DNA from: Euborellia annulipes
Taxonomy: Eukaryota; Arthropoda; Insecta; Dermaptera; Anisolabididae
Assembly: GCA_023213315.1 (NCBI GenBank)
Contig: JAKCPI010025046.1
Location: 47,543 to 111,542, forward strand
DNA: 64,000 nucleotides
Reading direction: 5' to 3'
Shown here: in pieces, positions 10,694 through 21,392 of the stretch
Layout of the letters: each line of letters starts with the position of its first letter
Position numbering within the stretch: position 1 is the stretch's first letter
Translations under genes and position numbers: made by a program
Notes under the pieces: generated by a model
What the model saw: the letters and a program-made list of their open reading frames with translations, nothing else
What the model was told of the DNA's origin: nothing
Databases searched by the model: none

Positions 10694-11247
10694 TATTATT
10701 ATTTGAAATTCTTATCGGAACCCCCATTTATTTACCCGAGGTGCTTAAGTGCACGAAGACATACACCTCGAACCCAACCGACCTCTGGCCGTAGCCATCT
10801 GCCCGCACCCCGTGAAGTTACATTTTATTTCCTATCTCTAACTCCTCCTCCTGCTTTCGTCTCTAGCTGGTGAACTAATCCTTATTTCTTGTTCCACCCG
10901 GTTCCTTTTATACTATACCTCTTCTATGTTATGGAGGATGTCCTAGTTGAGGAGGGACTCCCTCAGCACCGGGGAGTATCCTACTCATTTCGAAGAATGC
11001 ATCACTGGGAGGGAACCTTCTTTACGACCCTTCCACAGGACGGGATGTCACAGCAACTCCCTCTCCTCGTAGAGTTGTCTGGAGGCTATTGTGGTAAGAT
11101 TCTATATTCCAATCCAGTGTCTGCTTGAGGATTTGTTTACATTAAATAAATATTTTTATTTAGTGAAAAATCCCGCGCGCCCAGGGTTTAAACAGGGATC
11201 CTCTTTGTAGAAACCGACACCCTAGCCCGCTACACCAGCGCGCCCCC
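10694..11247 (-). mobile_element. Long tRNA-headed SINE, family E, copy 1
   Basis: Reverse-strand copy, about 550 bp, colinear with the one at 26461-27022. The tRNA-like head is at the right (rc contains the box A region CTGGTGTAGCGGGCTAGGGT and box B GTTTAAACCC). The body includes ATCCCGTCCTGTGGAAGGGT, and the A-rich tail is at the left. The 79-codon frame inside (10889-11128) is part of the SINE body, not a gene. Confidence 0.8.
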
Positions 11248-11254
11248 ATTAATT

Positions 11255-11980
11255 TTATTACATTCGTTTAAAACTATAAGAGCAAGGAAATTGGGCAACT
11301 TTAAAGGATAAAGTTAATTAATTTAAATATAATATCTAAAAAAATCAGGGTTGGTACACGGACCGCTAATGGTGGGCCTATACCGTATACTGCGATTTCA
11401 GTAGTAAAATATTTGAATCATTATCTTAAAAAAAAAAGCTAAAAAAAAATTAAGTAGTTGAAGGAGGGGGAAAATATTTTTCTACAGTATATGTTGGTGA
11501 ATTATAATTTTAAAATACAGAAAAATAATAATTATTACATTTTAATGTTCTAGCAGGGAATTGGATTTTAACGAGGAAATCAAAGAAAATAAAGTTAATT
11601 CTAGACAGATATATAGATTTTCTATTTTCATACTCCAAAGAACTCTAAACATTAAGATGTAAGTAAGAAGACAAAAATAATCGAAATCCCTTTTAATTTA
11701 ATTACTTGAATTGCCAACAAGTAAGCTTTTCTAAATTCACGGCCATTAAACGCAACGATTAGTGTTCAACTTGGGCTTATTGAGGCCGCCAAAATAATCT
11801 TGAAAATGAGACAGGGGTGGAGAAGTTTTAGAAAATATGTTGTGTGTGTGATGTCTGTTAGAAATCGAACGGATTAAGGAAAAGAGAGCGAGCGATTTGT
11901 GCCGCACCCTTTCGGTCACCAATTAATCTCTAGACTTTTGAGCGTTATTTACAAGTTAATTTGCTCGAGGAAAAATGATT
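11255..11980. other. AT-rich stretch
   Basis: Nothing recognised apart from short A/T runs; slightly less AT-rich after 11730. Confidence 0.6.
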
Positions 11981-12305
11981 CTTTACCGGGGATGGATGGA
12001 AAAAGATGGAAGGAAGGGGTAAGAAGAAAAAGCGTCCGCGGTGACATCGAGTTCCATCATTCTTAGCCAATTAACTTGGGACGTGCGAGGCGATAATGAC
12101 ACGATGAGAAATTTCCCGGGGCGAAATCCGCTCAATCTTTGTCGATCAGACGACTTGCGAGACGAGGCGAAATTGTGGCAATTAATCAAAAAATATAAAC
12201 GGAGGCGAGCGAACACGCGACGTGTTTATAAAATCCCATCACCCCCACCCACCACCAATCTTTTCCCGCCCCCCGAAGGGTTATTAATAAAGATGAGCCC
12301 TTGAA
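11981..12305. other. Low-copy GC-richer island, no gene recognised
   Basis: Clearly GC-richer than its flanks. Overlapping open frames on both strands (12041-12304 plus, 11983-12216 minus) share the same bases and match nothing I know. The composition resembles other single-copy islands here and could be regulatory. Confidence 0.3.
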
Positions 12306-12524
12306 GGAATCATTTCTTCATTAATTCGCGAAAAAAAAGTTAGTTTACTTTCAATTTCTATTTCTTTCGTTTCAATCATCAGATGAAAGTCGATTATTTT
12401 TAAAAAACAAAAAATATTAATAACGCAAGAAGTAAATCACTCTTTTGCTTTTTTTTATAGATTTTTTAAATGGACGGGTAAAAGGAGCAGAACGAGGAGG
12501 AAATATTCATTTAAAAGAAAAGTC

Positions 12525-13193
12525 AAAAAATCTGGTGTGACTGGCGCACAGCACACAACTTTCTCTTACCTTCGGTAATCGAAAGTTGTGTTCTGTGCTT
12601 GTCACAACAGATTTTTCGTGTCGACATATATTTAGTTTCCGCCGATATTTTAGAATTCAAGATGTAAAATTTATAAGTATGGGAAAATATTTATATTTAG
12701 TTACCAGGGCAACCATTTCTCCTATCTTCTCTATGAAGTACAAGAGTAAAGTGGTCTTCAGAAGATTTGAATGACAAAATGAGAATATACATTTTAAAGA
12801 GCATCTAAAAAATAATTGATTTATGAATTTAAAAAAAAATCGTTGGAGCGAATTTGGAGAAAATAAAAAAAAAAACTGAAAAAGTACATCAGTAAAGTAC
12901 TATTACTCTTTGGCTGATTTTGATTAAAAGCTTATTTTCACGGTTCAGGACGGTACAAAACTTAAATATAAAATTTCAATCTCCTAGCTCAATTCCTTCA
13001 TGCTTAAAATTGAACCCAGTCACACATACAGACAGACCATGTCGCGAAAACCAATTTTTTGGATTCAGGGAATTTCAAAACTGGAAGATGCATCAAAATC
13101 TCGACATCGAATTTTTGATATGAATCCAATACTTTCTCTCTCTATATATACATGTATATTAACATATAAATATAGGTAAGAGAAAGTAAAAAT
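12525..13193 (-). mobile_element. Family X repeat, copy 3, near full length
   Basis: Complete reverse-strand copy. The terminal hairpin at 12529-12615 pairs AATCTGGTGTGACTGGCGCA with the downstream CTTGTCACAACAGATT region. The body ends at GTAAGAGAAAGTAAAAA. The phrases GTCGACATATATTTAGTTTC and CCAGGGCAACCATTTCTCC are shared with copies 9, 11 and 13. Confidence 0.85.
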
Positions 13194-13220
13194 CTAGTTC
13201 TTTGTTGGGAAAAAAATATA

Positions 13221-13436
13221 TGTTGATGAATAGCAGGATGAAGAAAGAAAAGAAGCTATTATTTATTTTATTTATTTAAGACCCATTAGGTTTATAATAT
13301 TTATCACATATTGACAGCCCATAAGCTCGGAAGATGGTTTCGACCGAGACCGAAACGTTAGCCTAATGGGCCTTAAATGAAATAAAACTAGTTGCTTTTC
13401 TTTCTTCATTCTGCTGCTCATCAACAGGGAGAATTT
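13221..13436 (+). mobile_element. Hammerhead-bearing inverted element, copy 2
   Basis: Arms TGTTGATGAATAGCAGGATG... (from 13221) and ...CTGCTGCTCATCAACA (to 13436) are imperfect reverse complements. They enclose a ribozyme motif placed beside the right arm, the same layout as copy 1. The tail is TTAAATGAAATAAAACTAGT. Confidence 0.7.
13317..13372 (+). ncRNA. Hammerhead ribozyme motif with core mutation
   Basis: Stem I is strong: GCCCAT (13317-13322) pairs with ATGGGC, and GCT with AGC. Stem II is GGTTTCG/CGAGACC and the 3' core is GAAACGTT. The 5' core reads CGGAAGA instead of CTGAAGA. This changes the invariant U4, so cleavage should be lost. Confidence 0.7.
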
Positions 13437-14060
13437 TGAATAAAATCGTCTAAAGAATATTACTAGTTTACTAAATTTAGTTTTTTCGTTTTTCACAAAA
13501 TTAATTCGATCAATTGTGATACACGTTTTGGATTATTTTTTAATTAACTTTACCCAATTTTTTGGCCCACAAAACTTTCTTGCGCATATTTAAAAAAAAA
13601 AATCTTGCAATTGATTTAAAAATTATTAACAATAAAACCTCAGAAAGTTACTGCTTAATGCCTAGTTGAAAGTTCAATTAAAAATTAAAAAAAAACTTCT
13701 CCCCCTCCCTCCACCCAGGGGCAAATCCTGGTCGATTCACTTATCTAAAAGACAATAAAAAAAAATTTTGTTAACTCTTTAAAAAAAAGATTTTGTAATT
13801 TGAAAATATTTTGTCAAAAATATTTAATATAGTAATTTATTAATTTTAGTATTTTTTTTCCTTCCAGAGAATAAATAAACTAAAAAGGTTATTTTATAAT
13901 TAAATAGTAAAATATAAAATTGTTTTTTTAGTTATGGTGTAAGCTTCTTAAAAAGAAGAGAGAATCTTAGATAAGACTTAAAAGTCTAATAAATAGAGTA
14001 TGAATTAATAATAGGGCTTGCATTTAGGTTCATAAATGAATGATAAATGGCCTGGGTTTA
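13437..14060. other. AT-rich stretch
   Basis: A/T runs and one short C-rich patch near 13700-13720. No gene or repeat family recognised. Confidence 0.6.
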
Positions 14061-14480
14061 ATCTTATTAGTTAATTGTTTCGGATCGGAGGCTGCGGACA
14101 GCCGCTACAGCAGCAACAACCCCTAAGTGGCCCGGGGTGGGTGGACAAAGTTCTAGTTTGTCTCCGCGTGTGTATAATATATTTGGAGGCCATTAAGTCC
14201 GGCGGCTTAAAATACAGCACGCACTTGCCCTCACCTGGCCCCGGCCCAAGAGATTCGCAATACACATACATTACGACCTAATGGCCGCATAAATACCCCT
14301 AATACGGCCCCGGGTGCCGCATATGCCGCATACATCACACCAGCAACGCCAATAAGGTCGCTTAATCATTGATCAACTTTGCCCGAAAAGTGGATTTCCC
14401 GAGCTGACATGCCGCCAAATCCGTAGCCATAATTAAATGGATTTAAGCCAGCCAAGTAGATCCCACTGGATTCTACTCAT
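14061..14480. other. Low-copy GC-richer island, no gene recognised
   Basis: Contains CAGCAGCAACAAC, TGATCAACTTTG (TCF-like) and CCATAATTAAATGG (homeodomain-like). Open frames of about 67 codons lie opposite each other on both strands and are unrecognised. Candidate regulatory block by composition only. Confidence 0.3.
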
Positions 14481-14682
14481 TACAAACCATTGAATTTATA
14501 TATATTATTGTCGTATGTTGTGTTTGTTCCTGTTGTTGTTGTTGCAATGTACTAGTACTTTGTCGAAAAGGGATTCATTTTAATTAGTTTACCCCCTCTT
14601 TTTTATCTTTCCTCTAATTTACAATTACAATCAAACAAACAAAATCATTATTTTCTTAAATTTATATTAATATATAGATAAA

Positions 14683-14900
14683 CCGCCGGGGGCCTGGCAG
14701 GGGAATAGAATAACAGTGACCACAATCGTTGCGGTTAAGCGATGCCAAGAACGGCGAATCCTTGGGTTGGTGACCCCGAGGGATTAGCATGTAAAACTTC
14801 CCTCTGTAGCCATCAGTACATTAAATTAAATGTATGTATGTTAAAATCCCTAAATGGCCTAAGTAGCCGAAAGGACAAAATTGAAAAAAAAAATTTAAAT
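14683..14900 (+). mobile_element. 5S rRNA-derived SINE
   Basis: The head matches the internal promoter of 5S rRNA in order: GGTTAAGCGATGCC (box A-like), GGCGAATCC (intermediate element), CTTGGGTTGGTGACCCC (box C-like). The body then ends with CCTAAATGGCCTAAGTAGCC, GAAAGGACAAAA and an A-run. That 3' part is the same hairpin domain found at the end of the tRNA-headed family A SINE. Too diverged and too long 3' to be a working 5S gene. Confidence 0.75.
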
Positions 14901-15650
14901 AAACTAAAATACACGTAAATTTACAGTTTCAAAAGGGATTTCTTTCTTATGGTAATAATAATATTTATTTATTTGCAAGAAACAATTGTTTATACAAATA
15001 GGAGTAAATTTCTCTTTGCGCTGAGCTTGGCATAAATTCTTATTAATTACATACATAATTTTTAAAAAGTTAAATAACGCTTAGTTACATACTTAATATT
15101 TACAAAATTAACTACCGCAAATTCAGGAAAATGGAGACTGACGAAGGCAGGGTTAGTAGTGGTTGGAGGAGAGGAATTCCATTACTAGGTGATTTATTTC
15201 TATAATTTATTTAAACAAATGATTTTTAATCATTATGACATGTGAATATCAGATATAGAAAATAAAATAGTAGAGTAAAAAGAATAGTCTATTATTTATG
15301 TTCGTTAATATATTTATTATATAATTTGTATATTTACAAGTTTCTGGCCACTTTGCCATGTTTATGCTTCCAATGTCTTCTATGAAATAAAAAGATTCAA
15401 CGCCGCTCAAGTCCTACTTTGTCAAAATATTATGTAACTTTTGCACATGTGAATATAACAATTATAATATAGTCGGACTAAGCCAAGCGCACAACTTTGC
15501 CCACCCACTATTCAAGAAAAAAAATATTGCCCCCCCCCCCTCCCCCTAGAACCTCCCTAATGGTCCGATGCTTTACATATGAAATATCATTTTGCTCGGG
15601 AGAAAGTCTAGTTTCCGAATATATAAAAAAAAAATTATAGATTATGTAAG
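14901..15650. other. AT-rich stretch
   Basis: No gene. A C-run lies at about 15531-15545. Confidence 0.6.
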
Positions 15651-15651
15651 A

Positions 15652-15734
15652 ATTTATTTAAGCCATTTGGATTCCAAATAAATATGCCTGGACCCCCATT
15701 TATATATTAATAAATATGAGTATTGCAAAATCTT
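15652..15734 (+). mobile_element. SINE family A, 5' piece of a copy split by a LINE
   Basis: Starts in the body (TTTAAGCCATTTGG), without the tRNA head, and includes GCCTGGACCCCCATTTATAT. The copy continues after the LINE at 17500. Confidence 0.75.
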
Positions 15735-17499
15735 TATTATAAGATAAATAAATTAAAAGGAAAGATCGGACATAGGCAAAAATTTATTAAGAATTGGGAC
15801 GGAAATCTTTTAACCAATGATAACGACATCTCAAAGAGATGGACAGAATATTTTAAAAACATTCTTAATTGCGACGAACCTATGTCAACATTTGAATTTC
15901 TTCCTGCATACGAAAATATGTATGGACTTCCCTCCTCCTACGTTGGATGAAATTAAGAAGCAGATAAATAAGCTGAAACTAAACAAAAGCCCAGGAGAAG
16001 ATGGAATATCCTCAGAGCTTATAAAACACGCAGGAGAAGCGCTCCATAAAAAAATGCATACCCTGATTGAGCAAATTTGGACTAGCGAGAAGATTCCCGA
16101 AGCGTGGAAGGTATCCGTAATATGCCCAGTTTTCAAGAAGAAAGATAAGATGAATTGTGACAACTATAGAGGAATATCCCTCTTGAACATCGGGTACAAA
16201 ATACTGTCACAGTGCATTCTAGACCGAATTCAACCTTTTGCGGAGAGAATAATCGGGGAATATCAGGCTGGCTTCAGAATGGGTCGATCTACGACAGACA
16301 ACATTTTCGTACTACGACAGCTGTTCGAAAAAAATGGGAGAGTACCGAAAAGAGATGCACGTGATGTTTGTCGATTTTAAAAAGCCTACGATTGTATACA
16401 TCGGGAAAGCCTATTTAGATGTCTGGGAGAGTTTGGGATCCCAAAAAAATTGGTAAACCTAATTAAAGTCTGTGAACAAGAAACAACAGGGAAAGTTAAA
16501 CTTGGTAACCAGCTGGCTGCGGAGTTTGAAATTGCATCTGGCCTGAAGCAGGGAGACGGACTGTCACCAATTTTATTTAACATCATGTTGGAAAAAGTAA
16601 TTCGGGAAGTCTCTGAGATGTGCCCGGAGGGCCTCTATGTAGGGGAGGATAAGATGGCCATGCTGGCTTACGCGGATGATATAGCTCTTTTGGCAGGATC
16701 TTCAAGTGAGCTAGCGTGCCTGGTAGGAAGATTGGAAGATCAGGCCAGTAAAGTAGGTTTACAAATTAATGAAGATAAGACAGAATATCTAGTCTTAAGA
16801 CGGGATACAATGCTTACAACACCCAGACATGAACCTCTCCTAGCAAACAAAAAGAAATATAAGCAAGTCACTGAATTCAGATATCTGGGCTCAATATTCT
16901 CTGACGATGGATCTGAGGAAATGGAGATCAATGCACGCTTGCAGGCAGGAAGTCGATGCTACTATGGACTGAGCCACATACTAGGGTCCCGCAGTCTATC
17001 TGAGGACCTCAAGCTTCGTATATATAAGACCCTTATACAACCCGTTGTTCTCTATGGATGCCAGACCTGGAGCATAAAGGTGAAAGACTGTAATAGGCTC
17101 CTGGTTTTTGAACGTAAAGTTCTAAGAAAGATCTTTGGCCCTGTACGAGACACTAGTACGGGAGAATGGAGAAGACGGTACAACAGAGAGCTAGAGGAAC
17201 TATACGGAGAGGCTAATATTGTGGGGATTATGAAGAGCAGGCGTCTACAATGGCTTGGTCATGTGGCGCGCATGGACAACTCGCGTTGGCCAAGAGTGGC
17301 ATTCGACTTCAAACCAGTGGGGAGAAGACCTCTGGGACGACCGAGGATGAGATGGATGGATGGAGTCAGGAACGATCTGGCTGCGATCGGAGAATGGGAA
17401 AACTGGAGAGATAAAACAAAGGATCGTTCCCTCTGGAGGCAGATTGGTTCATCATCGCGCGGTCCTTTGGGCCTATTCGCGTAAAGTAAAGTAAAGTAA
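15735..17499 (+). mobile_element. RTE-like LINE insertion, 5'-truncated
   Basis: About 1.76 kb inserted into a family A SINE. Flanking direct repeats GAGTATTGCAAAATCTT (15718-15734) and GAGTATTGCAAAAAATCTT (17500-17518) are a target-site duplication that differs by two A. The element ends in about four GTAAA units (17481-17499), a short-tandem tail typical of RTE-type LINEs. Endonuclease and 5' UTR are missing. Confidence 0.85.
15736..17484 (+). pseudogene. LINE reverse transcriptase, frameshifted
   Basis: Encodes the RT and C-terminal part of an endonuclease-reverse transcriptase that would copy element RNA at a nicked target. Visible RT blocks: SPGEDGISSELIKHAG (from about 15991), NYRGISLLN (near 16165), QAGFR (16264), motif A FVDFKKAYD (from 16367), LKQGDGLSP (near 16543), and catalytic YADD (16669-16680). 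The C-terminus carries KSRRLQWLGHVARM and GRPRMRW segments, then TAA at 17482-17484. It is broken. One frame change lies between about 15900 and 15940. An extra A in the run 16328-16334 shifts the frame and a missing base near 16384 restores it. The upstream endonuclease is absent. Its style suggests the RTE clade; the assignment is by eye. Confidence 0.85.
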
Positions 17500-17572
17500 G
17501 AGTATTGCAAAAAATCTTATACGTATGGCCCGAGTTGCCGAAAAGGCTGTGTGGGAGTGTTTTAAAAAGGTC
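17500..17572 (+). mobile_element. SINE family A, 3' piece after the LINE
   Basis: Resumes at the duplicated target and carries the 3' domain (ATGGCCCGAGTTGCCGAAAA, then GGCTGTGTGGGAGTGTT). Together with 15652-15734 it makes one interrupted SINE. Confidence 0.75.
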
Positions 17573-17914
17573 GACAGAAGAAAAATTTAGTAGAAATAAT
17601 TCAATTTTTTTTTCCTTCAATTATAAATTTTTATTTTGAAACTCAAAGGCCGGGGCCCCCTGTGGAACGCCCTGAGTTTGTCCCTCAAATTGTACCTAAT
17701 ATCTTAAAAATTTTTATTTAAATTTTGAAAATAAAATTGAAACAATAATATTTTATTTTCGTATAATCTTCACCCACAGTCTGAAATCTCTTTTAGATAA
17801 AAACAAATTTGATAAAAAAATCCATAACATTTAGGCCTATACTAAAAAGAAAAAAAAAACTAAATCACAGAACAAGAGAAGAAAAGATTAAAAAGTAAAT
17901 TTCAATAATAAGAA
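17573..17914. other. AT-rich stretch
   Basis: No gene or repeat recognised. A short GGCCGGGGCCCC patch lies near 17649. Confidence 0.55.
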
Positions 17915-18194
17915 TCTCAGCCAAAAACATCGGAGATGCAAAAAGGGGCGCCTCGCATTATTTTTGCCTAGCGTCGAGGTGAAATCAAAAAAATGCGCCT
18001 CGCTTTTCTGATTTATATAAAAGCGAGGAAATATTTTCACTTAAATAAAACCCCTACAGAATTTTATTTGTTTCATATATCCTCGCTTTTATATAAATCA
18101 GAAAAGCGAGGCGCATTTTTTTGATTTCACCTCGACGCTAGGCAAAAATAATGCGAGGCGCCCCTTTTTGCATCTCCGATGTTTTTGGCTGAGA
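17915..18194. repeat. Perfect 115-bp inverted repeat with 50-bp loop
   Basis: Arms 17915-18029 and 18080-18194 appear identical as reverse complements over 115 bp; the loop is 18030-18079. The arms are rich in GCGAGG/CCTCGC motifs. Perfect identity implies recent origin or gene conversion. Perhaps a foldback MITE, though there is no clear target duplication. Confidence 0.9.
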
Positions 18195-18310
18195 TTTCAC
18201 TTCTTTTTGTGAAATATTACATGAAAATATTATTTATTAATTTTTGTTTATTAAATATTAAGTTATCCCATGAATAGATCTTTTAATATGCATTCCAAAC
18301 AGTAAAAATT

Positions 18311-19098
18311 AAATACATCGTTTGGTATCCATTCGAAACGATAAACATAGGATTTTACCAAATTTTATAAAATTTTAGGTTTTTTATTTTTGTTATGTTG
18401 GTAGATTGTAAATACTTCGTTTGGCATTCATTCGAAACGATAAACATAGGATTTCACCAAATTTTATAAAATTTTAGGTTTTTTATTTTTGTTATGTTGG
18501 TAGAATGTAAATACATCGTTTGGTATCCATTCGAAACGATAAACATAGGATTTCACCAAATTTTATAAAATTTTACGTTTTTTATTTTTGTTATGTTGGT
18601 AGAATGTAAATACATCGTTTGGTATCCATTCGAAACGATAAACATAGGATTTCACCAAATTTTATAAAATTTTAGGTTTTTTATTTTTGTTATGTTGGTA
18701 GATTGTAAATACTTCGTTTGGTATTCATTCGAAACGATAAACATAGGATTTCACCAAATTTTATAAAATTTTAGGTTTTTTATTTTTGTTATGTTGGTAG
18801 AATGTAAATACATCGTTTGGTATCCATTCGAAGCGATAAACATAGGATTTCACCAAATTTTATAAAATTTTAGGTTTTTTATTTTTGTTATGTTGGTAGA
18901 ATGTAAATACATCGTTTGGTATCCATTCGAAACGATAAACATAGGATTTCACCAAATTTTATAAAATTTTAGGTTTTTTATTTTTGTTATGTTGGTAGAT
19001 TGTAAATACTTCGTTTGGTATTCATTCGAAACGATAAACATAGGATTTCACCAAATTTTATAAAATTTTAGGTTTTTTATTTTTGTTATGTTGGTAGC
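18311..19098. repeat. 99-bp minisatellite, eight units, three-unit periodicity
   Basis: Units start at 18311, 18410, 18509, 18608, 18707, 18806, 18905 and 19004. Units 2, 5 and 8 share the variant AAATACTTCGTTTGG and an ATTCATTCG type, while the others read AAATACATCG and ATCCATTCG. A 297-bp higher-order unit is therefore visible. Each unit holds a small inverted motif (TCGTTT...AAACGA) and ends GTTATGTTGGTAGAATGT. Confidence 0.9.
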
Positions 19099-19900
19099 AC
19101 TCCTTCTTATCACGTTAATCTATTTCTATCTGAATGGATCTATCCTAAAAAATTTTTGTTCCATTAGGGATGAAAATTACTAATAATAATATATATGTTC
19201 CTAAATGACGTCATCAGGGAGCAAAATAGTTAGAATTGTCTTTTCGCCATGTTAAAGATAGGACAAATTTGAAATTTTGAATACCTCTCAAAAAGTCACT
19301 CTTGATCCAAAATGAAATTTTATATCAAAGGTATCGGGTTTTTGATAGTATCTATTTGTATTTTAAATTTCATCCTAATCGGTCCAGCAGGGAAACCTGT
19401 AGCTTTGTCTAAAAATTTGAAAATTGAAGAAAAGAATGAAAAAAAAAAAAAAAAGGAAAAATAAGAGACTAACTTTTTGACCTTCCGAAATCGGCAAAAT
19501 CTCAACTTTGAGCCTCTGCCATTCTTTTTGGCACTGGAATTTTTTTTTGAATTCGTGCTCAAAATAATCCTTATTTATTCTAGTTTAATATAAAAAAATT
19601 TGGCTCCGATATCTTAAAAACTTTTTGAGATATTCGCCCAGAAAGAGAAAAGTTTCTCAAAAAATTTTTTCACGTCCCTATCTTTTATTAAGGATTTAAA
19701 ATCATTCTTGATAATATAGTCTAGGGACGACTCGTCCATCTAAATGCAATGGGCCATTGACATCTATTGGAATGTCAACTAAATGGTAGTATTAAGAGTT
19801 TCTTTGCTTTCTTTTGCTTTTCACATGCTCGGCGACGAGTCGCTCCCGCGACTCTTGATACTTATTTTTACAATAGATAAAATTCCTCTGCATCAGATCA
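19099..19900. other. Repeat-like AT-rich stretch
   Basis: Contains a TE-like phrase (CATCCTAATCGGTCCAGCAG), a CRE-like TGACGTCA at about 19206 and a GC hairpin (GAGTCGCTCCCGCGACTC near 19838). No gene. Probably old transposon sequence. Confidence 0.4.
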
Positions 19901-20460
19901 TTATTTAATTCCTCCCCCTCCCCTCCCTCTCTCTATCACCTTAGGATGAATTTCCTTACTCATTTCCTTCTTCTTCTTCTTGTTTAATTTCCTTCAACTC
20001 TAATGAATCGTCGATTCTTGCCTTGCTGCTTCTTGCTTGCCTGGTATCCAAATAATTCCATCAAATTATTCAATCGCACTTCATTTTGATTAATTGATAA
20101 TGAATGGAGTTTTTGTAGGTGGATTCCATCTGAATGAATGAACGAATGAATGAATCATGCCTGAATTAGAATTTTACTCTCTCTTTCTTTCTCTTTAGTA
20201 GATTTAAAACTAATTACTTGATAGCGTTTCATTTAGTTTGACAGATATTTATTAGAAATTTTAATAAATTCAGTGATTGTTATAATTATGATAGCTCATC
20301 CCAACGAATATAATAATTATTATATTACGAAAGTTAGAAAAAATAAAAAGCATTATTTGAATTGATAGTGCGTCATTAAACGTGGGGGGGGTGGTAGTAA
20401 TTTAAAAATTATGGGACAGGGTCAGATTCTTTTAGTCTATATACAGCGACAGAGATAAAT
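19901..20460. other. Low-complexity and AT-rich stretch
   Basis: CT-rich runs near 19910-19935 and 19965-19985, and a GAATGAATGAA run near 20130-20155. No gene recognised. Confidence 0.5.
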
Positions 20461-20499
20461 CTAATTGATGATTCAAATGAATGAGAATTTATTTAGACC

Positions 20500-20700
20500 A
20501 AGGAAGGGGAAGGTCGAGGGTATCAACTTAAATATAAAATTTCACCCCCTCCCTCCCTAGCTCGTTTCGTTCTGGAGATGATTTGTTCACAGACTGTTTT
20601 GCGGGACCCACTTTTTTGGACTCAGGGGACTTCTAAACAGATATAACATCAAAAAAATTGTTGACATGAATCTCTCTACATATTAACATATCCTATATAC
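20500..20700 (-). mobile_element. Family X repeat, fragment
   Basis: Diverged reverse-strand piece: AACTTAAATATAAAATTTCA, then GGGACCCACTTTTTTGGACT and TTGACATGAAT. Middle and 5' parts only. Confidence 0.55.
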
Positions 20701-20740
20701 TGCCGTTCTTAGGAAAAAGGTAGTGATGTTAATTTGCTAA

Positions 20741-20878
20741 TTGTTTGAAAAGAGATGGAATTTTTTTCAAACAAAGCTCAAATAAACTGTAAATAAGCCA
20801 GTCAATATATCGTTTAATATAACAAATTTGCGAGATAAAATAATAAAAAAAATTCCATCTCTTTTCAATCAAAGCTCT
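20741..20878. repeat. Short inverted repeat, MITE-like
   Basis: GAAAAGAGATGGAATTTTTT (20747 onward) is reverse-complemented at 20846-20866. Both are followed by a CAAWCAAAGCTC sequence. The same arm recurs at 32398-32430. Confidence 0.55.
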
Positions 20879-20899
20879 ACCTAGTTAATATTTGTTAAA

Positions 20900-21180
20900 T
20901 TATTAAATATTTGTCGCCATTTCACCTCTTTTGGGAGGTTTCAGTCCTAACAAGCGTCTAGAATTGTGACGCAGTTCAAATCGTGCTTGCTAGATGGCAT
21001 GCAGTTTTTAAGATCTTTTTCGTGTCAATGAAATTTTAATTTCATTAATGCGAGAGTTTGTGTTTATTGGGCCGGCGACCTAGGAAGGAAATCCGCCCTC
21101 CACGAAAGCGTGGAGGTCCTGATACCCAGGGGGCGCAATTTTTGCCTAATCAAACACGAACTTATCTCACAAATTTGTTA
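20900..21180. other. Low-copy segment with a GC hairpin
   Basis: Contains a perfect 8-bp hairpin with a 4-base loop, CCTCCACG-AAAG-CGTGGAGG (21097-21116), within a GC-rich block. No gene recognised. Confidence 0.4.
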
Positions 21181-21186
21181 TCTTAA

Positions 21187-21316
21187 AAAATAATACATTT
21201 TGTAGGAAACTTTATTTAGGCCTTGACCAAATTGTACTATTAAATGGTTTCGGTCTGTATGACTATTATCAAGGCCTGAATAAAAAAATAAAGTTTACAA
21301 CATAATTTATTATTTT
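21187..21316 (-). mobile_element. Degenerate hammerhead-like inverted element
   Basis: Arms 21187-21226 and 21269-21316 are imperfect reverse complements (AGGCCTTGA with TCAAGGCCT, AAACTTTATT with AATAAAGTTT). Between them the minus strand reads TTGATAATAGTC, a short loop, then GACCGAAACCA. This looks like a decayed relative of the ribozyme elements, with core bases lost. Confidence 0.4.
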
Positions 21317-21392
21317 TAATAAATTTCCCCTGGCACCTCCAAAAGCCAAATAAATAAATATACGACAAGTAATCTCTAGCTCCTTCATTATT

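Noticed and set aside
10889..11128. 79-codon open frame
   Set aside because: Part of the body of SINE family E, which is present again at 26.5-27.0 kb with frame-breaking changes.
12529..12615. microRNA precursor
   Set aside because: The hairpin is the terminal structure of family X and repeats at every full copy, so it is a transposon feature first.
18311..19098. CRISPR-like array
   Set aside because: Units are contiguous 99-bp tandem copies without unique spacers, in animal DNA.
21060..21140. HDV-like ribozyme
   Set aside because: I tried to place P1, P2 and P3 on both strands; only one hairpin forms and the nested pseudoknot does not.
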